Below, one piece after another: positions 12,601 through 38,000 of a stretch of 64,000 bases of DNA. Numbering within the stretch: position 1 is the first letter of the stretch; every line of letters begins with the position of its first letter. The stretch covers positions 186,001 to 250,000 of the forward strand of contig JBAIAA010000781.1 in assembly GCA_037893245.1 (NCBI GenBank), in the 5' to 3' direction. Made by a program: the position numbers and the translations under genes. The notes under the pieces were generated by a model, which was not told the origin of the DNA, ran no database searches, and was given only the letters and a program-made list of their open reading frames with translations. The DNA is from Crossaster papposus. Lineage: Eukaryota; Echinodermata; Asteroidea; Velatida; Solasteridae.

Positions 12601-14556
12601 CCCAGGTCACTCCCAGGTCAATCCCAGGTCAATCCCAGGTCAATCCCAGGTCAATCCCAGGTCAATCCCGGGTCAATCCCGAGTCAATCCCGAGTCAATC
12701 CCAAGTCAATCCCAAGTCACTCCCAGGTCACTCCCAGGTCACTCCCAGGTCACTCCCAGGTCACTCCCAGGTCACTCCCAGGTCACTCCCAGGTCACTCC
12801 CAGGTCACTCCCAGGTCACTCCCAGGTCACTCCCAGGTCACTCCCAGGTCAATCCCAGGTCACTCCCAGGTCACTCCCAGGTCAATCCCAGGTCAATCCC
12901 AGGTCAATCCCAGGTCAATCCCAGGTCAATCCCAGGTCAATCCCGGGTCAATCCCGGGTCAATCCCGAGTCAATCCCGAGTCAATCCCAAGTCAATCCCA
13001 AGTCAAATTGGCCTGTGATTGGCCTGTGATTGGCCTGTGATTGGCCTGTGATTGACTTGTGATTGACTTGTGATTGGCTTGTGATTGACCTGTGATTGAC
13101 TTGTGATTGACTTGTGATTGGCTTGTGATTGACTTGTGATTGGCCTGTGATTGACTTGTGATTGACCTGTGATTGACTTGTGATTGACCTGTGATTGACT
13201 TGTGATTGACTTGTGATTGACTTGTGATTGACTTGTGATTGGCCTGTGATTGGCCTGTGATTTTCCTGTGATTGGCCTGTGATGACTTAACGATAACTCT
13301 TGGCTTGCTTGTCAGCAGAACTCACGAGTCTTCCAGTGAACGCAGCTCGGTGCAGGGGCGTGTCGCCGTTCGTGTTGACGATATCGACATCGGCGGAGTA
13401 GCTCAGTAGCAACGTGATCACCTCACCGTGTCCAAAGTAGGCCGCTAGATGAAGAGGGCTCCAGCCAAGATTGGCCTTGCTTGTACCTGCACAAAGAGAA
13501 CAGTTACTGTTGCCAATAAAATAAATAACTTCACCGTATAAAACAAATGGTCATTTTAATTTGGCAAAATGACAGAAAATATTTCTAATGTCAGTCTGTC
13601 GCAGGTTGGGCTAATGCCATCACTTAATTGTACTAGGCAATTGGAGTAAAGTGGCTTGCCTAGGGACACAACACATGGTTAGCAGCTGGTTACTCCTAGC
13701 TGTATATGGTCATTATACAAATGAGTGGAGTGGCAATTGGGGTAAAGTGGCTTGCCTAGGGACACAACACATGGCTAGCAGCTGGTTACTCCTAGCTATA
13801 TGGTCATTATACAAATAAGTGGAGTGGCAATTGGGGTAAAGTGGCTTGCCTAGGGACACAACACATGGCTAGCAGCTGGTTACTCCTAGCTATATGGTCA
13901 TTATACAAATAAGTGGAGTGGCAATTGGGGTAAAGTGGCTTGCCTAAGGACACAACACATGGCTAGCAGCTGGTTACTCCTAGCTGTATATGGTCATTAT
14001 ACAAATGAGTGGAGTGGCAATTGGGGTAAAGTGGCTTGCCTAGGGACACAACACATGGCTAGCAGCTGGGGATTCCTAGCTGTATATGGTCATTATACAA
14101 ATGGGTGGAGTGGCAATTGGGGTAAAGTGGCTTGCCTAGGGACACAACACATGGCTAGCAGCATGGTTACTCCTAGCTGTTAATGGTCATTATACAAATG
14201 GGTGGAGAGTGGCAATTGGGGTAAAGTGGCTTGCCCGAGGACACACCATATTGCCAGCTGGATTCGAACCCCTCCCAAACCCTAATCCCTATGCCACAAC
14301 GCTTTCAGGTTTTAGAAGTGCGAGAACAAACGCATGGATGATAATTAGGCTGCAACTAAAAAATGCAATCTGAGTGACCTTTACAGTCGATGTTGAGCTG
14401 TATAGCGCCCTCGTTGTTTTGTTGGAGAAGGTGCCGCACAGTCCGGCTGTCGCCGTGCCGCGAGGCGTAGAGAAGTCTATCCTCATTGGTCGAGAAAAGC
14501 AAATGGCTTGTGGGCTCGCTGCCGGAATCTAACGCGGCCTTCTCGTCTGGGTCCAT
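6641..14556 (-). CDS. OSBPL1A: Oxysterol-binding protein-related protein 1, long form (N-terminal 457 aa; 3' part outside the window)
   Basis: Twelve phase-consistent exons on the minus strand: 14556-14379, 13486-13326, 12111-12000, 11793-11708, 11443-11231, 10611-10570, 10115-10042, 9722-9659, 9481-9383, 8611-8480, 7862-7748 and 6735-6641 (1371 nt). The start is the ATG at 14556, which opens MDPDEKAALDSG. Residues 1-250 hold ankyrin repeats (for example GDTPLHRAAFTGR in exon 2 and GNTPLHCASYRDQREVAMLL in exon 5). Residues 251-356 form a PH domain (HEGPLLK, then QYWVVLDRGILTYYRKR, ending DWLTALVDHRAYS). Residues 357-457 are a helical linker. From family knowledge, ORP1L binds Rab7 on late endosomes through its ankyrin repeats and senses or transfers sterol through a C-terminal ORD. 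The ORD and FFAT regions were not found and should lie left of base 6641. Introns 2 and 9 are filled by 11-bp minisatellites. The gene is divergent from WDR48. Family assignment is firm; the exact 3' extent is unknown. Confidence 0.9.
7897..8131. mobile_element. Short TTAA-flanked inverted-repeat element (CCAGTTCGCG family)
   Basis: Flanked by TTAA at 7893 and 8132. Ends are CCAGTTCGCGGCGG and GGCGCGAACTGG. It lies in ORP1L intron 10, and no transposase frame is seen. TTAA target duplication is the hallmark of piggyBac-type transposition. Confidence 0.85.
8640..9167 (+). repeat. 11-bp minisatellite in ORP1L intron 9
   Basis: A GATTGGCTTGT block (8693-8830, some 12-bp units) passes into about 26 copies of CATCGACTTGT or CATCGACTTGC (8878-9165). 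The array starts about 30 bp from the acceptor of the exon at 8611. Near 8690 the orientation flips (AATCACAAGTC then GATTGGCTTGT). Confidence 0.95.
9835..9955. mobile_element. Degraded fragment of the CCAGTTCGCG-family variant
   Basis: It has GTGTGCTACCAACAGATGC, CGAGGTTCGTGAAAAAC and AAAATAATCCCGACGCGG. Neither end is intact. ORP1L intron 7. Confidence 0.55.
10150..10290. mobile_element. Fragments of the TTTAAAGGTAG element
   Basis: Two copies of the left end (GATAAGATACACCATTTGC and GATAGGATACACCATTGGC) sit about 60 bp apart, just upstream of ORP1L exon 7. Confidence 0.6.
10792..11199. mobile_element. TTAA-flanked element with expanded 29-bp core (CCAGTTCGCG family)
   Basis: TTAA at 10788 and 11200. 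Ends are CCAGTTCGCGCCGGATG and CCCGGCGTGAACTGG. It is the longest copy because of the internal 29-bp array. Confidence 0.85.
10873..11085 (+). repeat. 29-bp internal minisatellite inside a TTAA element
   Basis: About seven copies of a unit starting GGCCGGAAATGTCTGTCAGC. Other copies of the same element carry only one or two units, so this is a local expansion. Confidence 0.9.
12133..13285 (+). repeat. 11-bp minisatellite filling ORP1L intron 2
   Basis: Blocks of CAATCCCGAGT, CACTCCCAGGT, CAATCCCAAGT and CAATCCCCAGT run to about 13005. The orientation then inverts to GATTGGCCTGT and GATTGACTTGT units up to 13285. The intron is 12112-13325, so about 95 percent of it is array. The array begins 21 bp from the acceptor of the exon at 12111. 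Confidence 0.97.
13630..14240 (+). repeat. Tandem repeat of 94-99 bp, seven copies, in ORP1L intron 1
   Basis: The motif CAATTGG followed by GTAAAGTGGCTTGCC recurs at 13638, 13734, 13828, 13922, 14018, 14114 and 14213. The last copy runs into a tRNA-like SINE piece on the minus strand (GGATTCGAACCC, 14261-14300), so the array seems to derive from a SINE body. Confidence 0.9.
14245..14310 (-). mobile_element. tRNA-like SINE fragment at the end of the 96-bp array
   Basis: On the minus strand, GCGTTGTGGCATAGGGATTA and GGGTTCGAATCC look like a SINE head. Confidence 0.5.
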
Positions 14557-15233
14557 GGTCTAAAAATGGAGAATATAAATATTAAAATTAGAAATTGTAA
14601 AAATATGAAAAAATGTATAGAAAATAAAATAGATTCAGCAATGCAATGTTAGGGTTAATAAGGCCAAATTTAAAAAAAAATTGTCTCTTGTTTTCGTGTG
14701 TATCCTTTTTTATGCTGCCGCATTTTTTTAAAATTATAAACAAAAGTTTATGCACAATTAACAATTACTGAGTGATGGGTGATGGTGCATTGAAACTTTA
14801 AACATGATTTTTCCAATTTCTAACACATAAAATTCCCCAAATATCTTACAAAGTCCATGCCATAAAGTCGTTTATTGAAATTCACAAGTTTTCAGGGTGG
14901 GCGTTGGTGTTTTCATTATTATTTCCCGGTTGTTTTCCCGAACCATAGTTCAAGTTTCGCATCATTTGAACATTGAATGACACGGACAAAAATGTGTAAA
15001 CTATAATATTATAAATATGTAAACACATGAGCCCAGGTACCAGACACATTCCACGCTCATTTCAATGTAACCTGACCGCGCCAGACTATACGCGCACCAC
15101 TCATGATGATCGTTTTACAAACCCCAGCTTAGGCTCCGGACGAAGCTACACACTATTGCCAAACTGCATGAACGAAGCCAAATGAAACTGAACTGGGATT
15201 TGGAAAACGGCCAAGCAAATAATGATGCGAAAC
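14557..15233. promoter_or_regulatory. Divergent promoter interval between ORP1L and WDR48
   Basis: Only 677 bp separate the two start codons, which face away from each other, so both 5' UTRs and core promoters should lie here. I see no convincing TATA box. The WDR48-proximal part (15110-15210) is itself a small inverted-repeat element. The shared-promoter role is inferred from spacing alone. Confidence 0.5.
15110..15210. mobile_element. Short inverted-repeat element 24 bp upstream of the WDR48 start codon
   Basis: The left end reads CGTTTTACAAACCCCAG and the right end CTGGGATTTGGAAAACG, which are near-perfect inverted repeats. Related pieces (a gene-like motif of GCTTCG plus CATGAACGAAGCC) occur at 5201-5305 and 32294-32392, so this is a dispersed family. 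No coding capacity is seen. Confidence 0.6.
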
Positions 15234-28557
<13,324 letters not shown>

Positions 28558-28894
28558 CAACGGTCCAAGTTTTCTACTGTAGAACATTTTGTTTTTCTCC
28601 CAAGTCGGCATTTTGCATCTGCCGTGTCTCTTGAGAATGTAATTTATTTCTCAAATAATCTTATCCCAAAGATGCAAAACAGTAAAAAAACACCAAACGT
28701 AGCACAAAATTTGCTTATGTGACTTGTTTTGGGTTTCGTTGGAACGGTTACATAATTTTGTTTTTAGTCTGGAGAATAATGTACCAATTGTTGTCAATTG
28801 TTTATTTATGAGTAAAATTCATTCATTTTGAGAGATGTAATTCCTTTTTTTGACAGTAGAAATAGTTACTTCAATAGCCGGTATTAAACACACA

Positions 28895-29514
28895 TGTGAC
28901 CTGTCACCACAATATGAGAGTAAAGTCGGAAAAATTGAAAATTGAGATATTGGTATTTTCAATTTCTTGAGAAAGAGAGCTTTCCAATGGTATATAACAC
29001 CTGGGGGTTTTGCGATAAATAAATGTTACAGCGCTCCAGAAAGTCACGGGTTTCACAAAACGTGTTTGTGAGAAAACTTACTTATAAACATCCTAAACAA
29101 AACACACAAAAGATTGCCAAACAGGACAAGTAAGGTTCGGATGAGCATAGCAACGGCTATGTTCTAATCATTATTTCTTCTTGAAACTTCCCACACATAC
29201 AAACTATTGTATAATCAACATAATATCAACATTTTGAAAACGTGGGACAGTTACAAAGACCTAATTTGCATATTTAATTACCGTGTTAATTAGACCACTG
29301 ATGGACCTTAATCCAAACACTACTCAAAATCATGTAATTTAAGATGTTTTCGATCATCTGATTGCACCCCAAAAACAGGAATATGTAGAAGACTTGGGCT
29401 TTCAAAATTACGCAAAATCTCAAAATTGACCACCCCTTCATATTTTGACTTTGGATGGCCATATCTCCGAATCACATTGTGCGACTTTACTCTCATTTTG
29501 TGGTGACAGGTCAC
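28895..29514. mobile_element. Inverted-repeat element GTGACCTGTCACCACAA
   Basis: TGTGACCTGTCACCACAAT opens it, TTGTGGTGACAGGTCACA closes it, and GAGAGTAAAGTCG is inverted just inside both ends. It lies in the WDR48 3' region. Confidence 0.85.
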
Positions 29515-29805
29515 ATATTTAATACGGGCCAACGACATTTTTATTCCATAAATACCTTTCGTTTAAAACATCAAAACAAGTAAACAAATATACAATTTTC
29601 CAAATTGAATATGGCAAGTGTTTGAAACTGGCTTGGGCCATGTTTTATTGGTCGTTTAAAAAACTCCCCATGTGTCGGTCTTTCGAACAATAGGATCTAG
29701 CTGAACTCTCACAGGTAAAATTTTGGAAATTCCACTGTTGATTTTTAAAAAATAATATTTTATTTGGAGTCATGAAATATCTGGGATAAATTCTGGACGA
29801 GGTTT

Positions 29806-29995
29806 TCTTGTGACGGAATCCGTGGTCTGCAGGTAATTCGGCAGGTTGTGGGTTCGAGTCCAGCCCGGGCATTATGGTAAAGTACGTGTGCCCTTGGGCA
29901 AGGTATTTTGTCACTCGTTACTTCTCTCCACCCAGAAGTAAATGGGTACCTGTGAGGGCAGAGATGGTCGATATTATTAGCTGCTTTGGGCTGAA
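29806..29995 (+). mobile_element. tRNA-like SINE fragment
   Basis: GTGGTCTGCAGG and GGTTGTGGGTTCGAGTCC resemble A and B boxes. The tail has GTAAATGGGTACCTGTGAGG. Confidence 0.6.
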
Positions 29996-31510
29996 ATTGC
30001 AGAATCGAACTGAATACTCCCCAGGGAGCTGAGATTGTATTTGAAATGTTTCATTCGCCCAATGAGCGGAGGTAATAATGATGTTGCGCCAATACTTGTC
30101 GAAACATACAATTTATTATCAAACAAATCGGTTATTGGTAGGTTATACATTATCGGTTGGTTACTATATATTATCAGTTGTAGGCCTATCGCCCGTAAGA
30201 AGATAATACGGTTTGGTCTAGAAATTGCTATATTCATTTAAAATTGCACTAAGGAACTGCATGTATGTACAAAAGGAAAAACTCTGTAAATATATATAAT
30301 TTTTGTATCTATTAACAAAATTAGAAAAATAAACACATTATTTAGAAGCGGCCATATTCAAATTGACCGGCCATATTGAAATTGACCAACCGAAGTAAAT
30401 AAAAGACTCGGACATCAACGTTGATTCAACAAAATGTTTTGTGTTAGTGTTATTACATTATTTGTGAGTTGAAATTTAATGTCTGGTACACTGACTTCAT
30501 CACTACTGATACGTGGCCTAGCTCTCCCATACTCCAGACCATTTCAGAGTTGGAGTTTGCTGAATTAAAGTTTACAACAAATATGATGTATTTGGGGGAA
30601 AACCAGCATTTTTAATTTGCATAATGTACGATTCACGGCAGTAGCATATTGTACAGTTTCAATCGTTCGTGCTTTCGTTTCGAATTAAATTCCAATATCG
30701 TTCATAATTAGAAACGCACGCTCACAGCATGTTTGCGAATAAAGAAAACCAACAAACAAAATTGGGTTAGAAGCAGCAAAAGGGAAGAATAAAAATACAG
30801 GTTTTGGACAACTAACCTTGTAAAATTTTACCTCTTTGAATGCTGTTTATTTAAAAAAAAAAAAAAAAATATTTCAAGCTTTCGATTTTGAACCAATTAC
30901 AAGTACTAGTGGAAATTTCCAAATATGTTTCTCTGAGACGCATCTTTTGGTCTTATTTTATTATTTTCTTCAAAATGACAGAATGCCAGAAGAAATAATT
31001 CCACAGGGAGTTCAGTGTCATTAATATCAACAGCGCCGCCAGCGGTCAATTTGTAGAAAGTTTTCATGAACTCGACAAAAACCGTCCAGAATTTATCACT
31101 AAATATTATAACACAAAATTCATACGCAAAATAAACATTGTTTTGGAATGAATGTATAGTTTATTATATACTGAACACAATAACATTTAAAACCGTTGGA
31201 GTAGGTCTTTAATAAACTATATCTGGTTGGATATTTTTGGATAGGTTACGTTTCAAACCACTGCCCTGCTTACGACGGCAAACGTCGCGCTTAATTGGTT
31301 GTATTCGATATAAGCGCGACTTCTGAAACATGTCTAGGCCGGGTTTAATCGGGACCATAAGCCGACACTATCGAGTCAGGCCTAAGAAATAGAGTAGTGC
31401 CGAGAGAGGTTGCTATGATGGTGTACCATTGTTGAGAAACGGGACTAGTCTGCCTCGTAATTATTACCAAATTAAGGCGCCAACCTCATCAGACATGGGT
31501 GACTATTTTT
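29995..31510. other. Intergenic, nothing recognised
   Basis: AT-rich DNA between the convergent WDR48 and SMO 3' ends. No coding exon or clear element was seen. Confidence 0.5.
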
Positions 31511-31704
31511 GTGACCCAGCACATCAAAATCAGGAATCGGAAAATGACTTTAACAAAAATAAAATATAAAACTTCCACCTCATCGGTTTGTGATGGATAC
31601 CATTATTAGAAAGCTTATGGAATTTCCAATCTTACTGGGCCCAATGTAGATATCTAAAGAAGTCATTTTCCGACTAATTTCTGATTTGGATGTGCTGGGT
31701 CACA
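31511..31704. mobile_element. Inverted-repeat element GTGACCCAGCACATC
   Basis: Ends GTGACCCAGCACATCAAAAT and GGATGTGCTGGGTCAC, with GAAAATGACTTT and its complement inside. A fragment is at 37540-37610. Confidence 0.8.
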
Positions 31705-32050
31705 ATTGTTCACCGTAGTACCTTTGGTGGTAGGCAGTGCCCAAGTTAGACTCACCCGGCCCCGCCTCGGAGTTGACGTTGATAGGCGGGTTTCTAGCAG
31801 CGGCTTTCCTTTCCCGCCTTGCGTCCACGTGCCCGGTTAAACGGTTATGCTTTAGGCATCGTCAAATAAGCCGAAAAACTACTCGAATTACCCGAATTAC
31901 TGCTGAAGAAAGGAAAAGCAAAGCTCACGTGCTGCATGCAACAAAGTTTCGCTCGCTCCCACCGCACGTGTACTTCGCGCGCTGGGAAACGCTGATGAAC
32001 CTTGAGCTCTGATTGGATAGATTCTGTGTGACCTGTGAACTTGAGGTCAC

Positions 32051-32275
32051 CAGGGGCCAATTTCATAAAACATGTAAGCACAAAAATGTGCTTAGCATGA
32101 AAATTCTTCCCTTGGGAAAACAGGGTTACAAAACTAATTTTCAGGTGATATTTATTGGTTGTGATTGTATTTAGCTGGTTTTTGCTTAGCATAAAAAGTA
32201 TATGGAGTTTTGGCTTGTAACCAGTTTTTACTGAGCAAAACTATTTTTGTGCTAAGCAAATTTTTGCGGCTCAGC
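32051..32275. mobile_element. GGCCAATTTCAT-family element, one end unclear
   Basis: It starts CAGGGGCCAATTTCATAAAA and carries several GCTTAGCA blocks. The right terminal repeat is not clear. Confidence 0.7.
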
Positions 32276-32769
32276 TAGCAAGAGCTAGCTGGATAGGCTG
32301 TTTTCCAAACCCCTGGCTTCGGCTCCAGTCCATTGCAAAACTGCATGAATGAAGCCTGAGATGAAGACGAAGTTGGGGTTTAGAAAGCTGCGCGCACTGC
32401 GTGTAATTCGAAAGGTCATGATATGCTACCCAGAACGCCCTGCGTTTTCTTCTCAAAATTCTGAGAAGCTCGATTAGCGTTTCCCAGCCGATAGCTGAGG
32501 ACTTTTTTGCCCATTTTTTTTTTTTAAGGTTAGGTTAACTCCTTGCATTTTTTTCCCCTAAATAATGTGAACATTTTTGACAAAATCTCCAAGAATTTGG
32601 GCGATTGAATACCGATTTAGAAATTTCGGCATTGTTTGGAGAAAAGACAATTTTTGGGATTTTTTATTTTAATGGTAACCCCTTGTAATTCTTTCCTCAT
32701 AAAAACATTTTAGGCCAAATTTTGTTAATAATGAATGAAACTAAAAGACAACAGTTCTTCAAAGATACT

Positions 32770-35090
32770 TTTTAAAAAGTAGTTTATTTCAAATTTTCCC
32801 TAACTACAGAATGAACAAAAAATAGCTTTCTTTCTAAGAAAAACAAGTAAAATACTGCGTCAATTTACAGTGTGCAACATTTCACACAAACAAATTTCGA
32901 GTTTATTTTATGGATGGAATTGTCAATGAATAAACAAGTCTGAAAATTGATGACGCCTAAAAGATAAATCTCTGTCTATACTACTTGTACTAATCTTTAT
33001 CTCGGATTTCAAAAAATCTAATTTCAGATAAAAGCCTGAAAAATCTCATACCTATATTTCAAATTTAGGTTCTAAAGTAGTCCGATGATTATTAGAGCAA
33101 AAATGCAAAACAATTTGCAAAACGGATTGCAAAGTGTTGTATATTTTCTGCATGGATATTAAAGAATTATACAACTAATTATGATCACAATATTGTGATG
33201 AAACTCCATACATAAGTACAAATACTTCTGAATTTAACAATTAAAAAATGAAAATATTAAGGTAAACCAGTTTTAATAATTAATCATATTAATAAAGTTA
33301 ATAGGCATTATACAAGATAATACTATGTTAAATGCTAACATTAATTTGTAATGGTAAAAGTTACTTAACATTAGAGTACCATGCCGATTTTGTTGTTCAC
33401 TTTAAAAAAAAATTGAGGTATCTTTTAAAAAATGTTTTACAGTAACATTTTTTACAAGAGTATAAAATATACAAAAATGCACCTTCATTTGCATATGAAA
33501 ACTGAATATTAAATCTTTAAATTTGCATAGTCATGAATATTTATGCTTAAAAAAAGCATTTTGATCAACCACAGACTTCCAATACTGCTATGAAAAAAAT
33601 GATCATCTACGAAGTCCCACCTGCTCCACTTTGTTCTGTGTGGAAGAGTTAGGGTTAAAACAAGTTTTAAAAATGCATAGTACATGAAAAAGTTCTGTTG
33701 TATTAATTGAATTAATGAATACAAAATACATTACATAGCGCATTTTTAAACAGCACATACTTATAAAAGTTCTTTACGTTCATGAGGTAAAAAAGGCCAA
33801 TAAATATCTAGAAGCAAACTACAAAAACAAAATTTAAGGCACAATGTGTATTAAAGTGCAACTAATTGCTTTCCCTTTTTTTGTTTTTTTAACAATGTTT
33901 TTACAAAAACGGCATATTTTATAAGACATACCGACTAAACAAAAATACTGTTGAATACTATTACAAAATTAAACTGTTTTTGCAATACAATTTTTGGCAA
34001 ACTTTGGACGGAAATACCATAATTGAGAACGGAAGCGTTTGTATAAAAAATACTGATATTAGAAGCACACTTTGGGCCACGAACATATACTATGAATACA
34101 AACTAATACAATCTGTTGGTTTTCTTTAAATTTAAAACTTACTTAACCCTGTACATAACAAGCACACTATGTATCCAATACGGGAAGATTCAAGTTTCAG
34201 GACTATTTCTAAACACTCTACTCATTATCACCAGGTTAGCAGAAATTGTTTGGACTTATTAGAGGTAAATGAACACTCGCATAAAACTTGGGTTAACTTT
34301 TTTGTTAACCACCCTGTATAATTAATAATGTAAACTCACAATAAACAAAACTGGAGATTATACACGCTTAGCATTTAATTTAGCCATCTAATCAGGGAAC
34401 ACTGAAATTTTATTTTCCTTCACATTTTTTTTTTTCTCGATCGACCGGCCCAACTTCAATAGCAAAAAAATATATGAACCATAGAAATAAAAAAGGAACG
34501 CCCTTATACAAATATAACATGATTTGAGGATGGATAGCCGATATTAGCTCCCGAGGTATTGGAAGTTGATAAACTAGCTCTCAATGTGTTCCAATCTTCT
34601 CCTGTAGCTTGGGTAATGTTCATACGTGTACACCACCCCTTGGCGATGGTTTAACAATTACTCAGTAGAATGCAAACGTAGTAGATTATTATATGGATAA
34701 CCCATGCAATAGTAGCTCACGCATGCATATTCACCCTGCGTTTGAATCTGAAAAATATGCGGCCGACACGCGATGGTCAATGTCGTCAGTGACGCTCGGT
34801 TCAGACAGCGTTCCACAGTCGCGCCGAACCAAATTGAAATCAAGTCGCTCCTGAGTCGCTCTAACAACTCCAGCAGTCGATCATTCGCCGTCTGGCGCGC
34901 CTTGTCGCCCTTATTCGTTTCAGACGTCGGACTCAATTCACTCATTTGGTTCGGCGCGGCTGTAGAACGCCTGTCTGAACCGAGCGTTAGATTTGTGCGC
35001 TTGTTGAGGAAAATGTATGATGTACGATGATAACTGTTTGAAACCGATACTGAAGCCAAAATGAGAGAGACGAAGCTCCGATTTGGAGGA
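32770..35090 (-). other. Possible long SMO 3' UTR
   Basis: An AT-rich stretch downstream of the SMO stop, with an AATAAA on the minus strand at 32788-32783 as one candidate polyadenylation signal. Only position and composition support this; several nearer signals could be used. Confidence 0.3.
34792..34987. mobile_element. Foldback element ACGCTCGGTTCAGACAG in the SMO 3' region
   Basis: Left ACGCTCGGTTCAGACAGCG and right CTGTCTGAACCGAGCGT. It starts about 100 bp past the SMO stop codon, so it probably lies in the 3' UTR. Confidence 0.8.
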
Positions 35091-38000
35091 TCATACCACC
35101 GAGTCTATTGACATTGAGCTGGGAAGATCAAAATCGGAAGGAGGCGCTACGAAACTGACTTGCCGCCTCTGAATCGCCGGGAGTTTAGGAACTGTGGACT
35201 TCCGTGTTACCCCGCTTCGATCCGGGACTTCGCTGGGGAAGGAACGCCTCGTCCTCAGCGCTCCGCCGTTTGAGGGTCCGACCACACCTTCGTCACTTCC
35301 ACCGGGGATGGTCTCCATGTCGTCCTGCACGTAGGGGTCGTGCATGGGCGTCTCCCGTCCGCTGGGGATGTGCAGAGGAAGGTTTGCACCGCGACGACGG
35401 GAGCCACGGTCGGGGCGTTTGTTGCGGTGCATCTTGCGCATGTTCGGGGGCGGGGGCTCAATGACGACTTCCGCCTGGACCATGTTGCGGTCGCCCGAGG
35501 GGGCGGTTGAAGGTCGAGACTCCGGCTGAGAATCTAAAAAAACCAGAAATACAGTCAGAAAACTAGTTGAGACATTGTTATCGTTAGGATCATCGGCATG
35601 TGATATAGCTTTAGTCCATGAGAAAATGTCAAAAGTGAACTCGGAATTTAGAAATCTGTCATGAACTTTAACCTGCTGAGTTCCTGCAAGGTTCATCAGC
35701 AAATATGTGACACGATCAAGCGGAATGAGTCGGATGTCGGGGAATCCCAAAAATGTTTTAATCAGAACCGTGTTCTTCGTTGGTATTTAAACAAATTTAC
35801 ATAACTCGACAACAAAACATCGTATCAACATTGGGTTTTCAGTTTTTAAAACGTACAGATGCCCTCTTTAAAACTACATGAACAAACTTTTTTGACCGGG
35901 GCCGACATCCGACTCATTCCGCTTGATCGTGTCATAAATATTCAATACCTGAGCTACTGTCATTGTTAGGGATCATCGCAATTGGGCAATTTGGCTGGGA
36001 CATGTGATTTTTGTCAATGTTCTCTAGCGTCTGTTTTGCTGTAGTTCTTCAAAAAATGTCAAAAGTGAGCTCAATAAAAATGAAATAAAAATCTGACAAA
36101 AGGGACTCGTTCGAAGCAGCACCCGAACTTGCTCCGGATTGAACCGGCTCTAACCGAACGGTTCCCAGTCTCACCTGGCGAGTTCCTCGGCGAGCTGGCA
36201 TTGGTTGCAAACACCGGGAGGGGCAGGGCGCCCCCGCCGCGCCTCTTGAGCATCCTGGCGGGGACGTTGTTGCCCTGACCCCAGACCGAGGAGGAATCCT
36301 CGGTCACGCTAGACTTGGGCAAGTCTAGTTTCATACCTGGGATCAAAGGACAGAATATTTATAGACCAAGGAAGCAATTTTGTGTATCAATACATAAACA
36401 ATTTTGTAAAAACAGTACGAATTTAGAGAGACGAGGATGGTTCTCGAACCACGAGTCGCGCCTACTTTCACAATTTCCCTGATTTACATGACCTTTGACC
36501 TCAGTACTTGACCTTTGACACGAGCATCATATGAATTGCATGCATGCCCGACCCAAAAAGGAAAAGAATTAAACTCAACAAAGGAATAACCACAAATATC
36601 TTAAGTTTATGGACACAGGATAAACAACGCAAACATCGTAAACAAAGTTGAAAAAGCAGTTCTTTTCCGAGTTACTTGGAGGCTCCCAACTCAAAAACCT
36701 TCTACATGTAGTGGCATATTTTGTATTTACCGATTGCATCATCATGGGAGGCAGATTCAAAGCTGACGGAGAGCGCGTCGTCGTTATCCTCCATCTTTTT
36801 CTCCATCTTCTTAGCGAAGGCCTTGGCTATCATCCGGCTTTTCTTGAGACGCTGGGGCTCATTGATGGCCTGACGAGTGATCCTAATCAAGGACAAAACA
36901 AGGAGAGAAATTCAGTAAATGAGACACTTTGCGGCAAAAATGAAAATTGAGATTTTGATTTCATCATTTAAAGCTGTTTAGCTTTAAATGATGAAATCAA
37001 AATCTCAAATTTTATTTTTGCCTCAAAGTGTCTCATTTACTCGTGCTGGGTCACATATGTGACCCGCTCCAGGAAAAGGTGACATAAGTCGCACTATGCA
37101 TTTATGTGTAAAGGCCTGTTAAAGTTAATAGGGTCAATTTTTTTTGGTCAAAATCTGATTTTCATTTTTTGTCTTAAATGACATCTTTAATATTCAAAGT
37201 TTCAGATTTAATTAGCAAAAAGCTGGAATTCGATAAATAAAGTGAAACGAAAACCTTTTAATAGTGCATGGTTCCAATGTATTGTCTTAGTTTTGTTGTG
37301 TTTTGAAGCCTGTTTTCTCAGTTAGTTGTGTATTTTGAATTCCATGGAATCATTTATATGCAAAAACGTCATATCACCAGAACGGGAGGGGCTATGGAGC
37401 TGTACTATGTACCAAATGAAAGCTTATATCCTGGACTTTTTAATCATGTATAACAATCTATTTTTATTTTTACGACTTATGTCACCTTTTCTCAGAGCGG
37501 GTCACATATTTGCAACCTGATTACAATTTTTTCTTCGTATTTGACCTAGCACATCAAAAATCAGGAATAAGTCTGAAAATGACTTTTAGAGATACCGGTA
37601 TATACATGGGAAGATTGTACATTTCATAGAGAAATTGACTTTTAATACGACCACGATCTGGGCCCAATTTCTTGGCTCTGCAAACCACAGAATTCCGTGC
37701 TTACGGTCATCATTTTCCGCTAACCGCGCTAGCAGAAAATGTTTGCGCTAACCCTGTAAGCACAGAATCCTTAGTTACGGGATGTACGCATGCTCAGAGA
37801 CCAAAATTCCTTGCTAACGCGTGAAATATGTTTACCGTAAGCACCGAATTTTCTGCTATAGTAAGCAGGGATTTTTCGCTAACGGTAAGCAGAGCCAAGA
37901 AATTGGGCCCTGAATGTTACCCTATTCTGTCCATGACCGGGCTTGATTAGAATTGTCCTTCAACTTTGCATATAAGACACATTTTTCGAAACTTGGACCA

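Noticed and set aside
12092-13040. Two 300-residue open frames (SQVTPRSLPGH repeats)
   Set aside because: 11-bp array in ORP1L intron 2, antisense to the gene.
35204-35529. Plus-strand open frames over SMO exon 11
   Set aside because: Antisense shadows of the GC-rich last exon.
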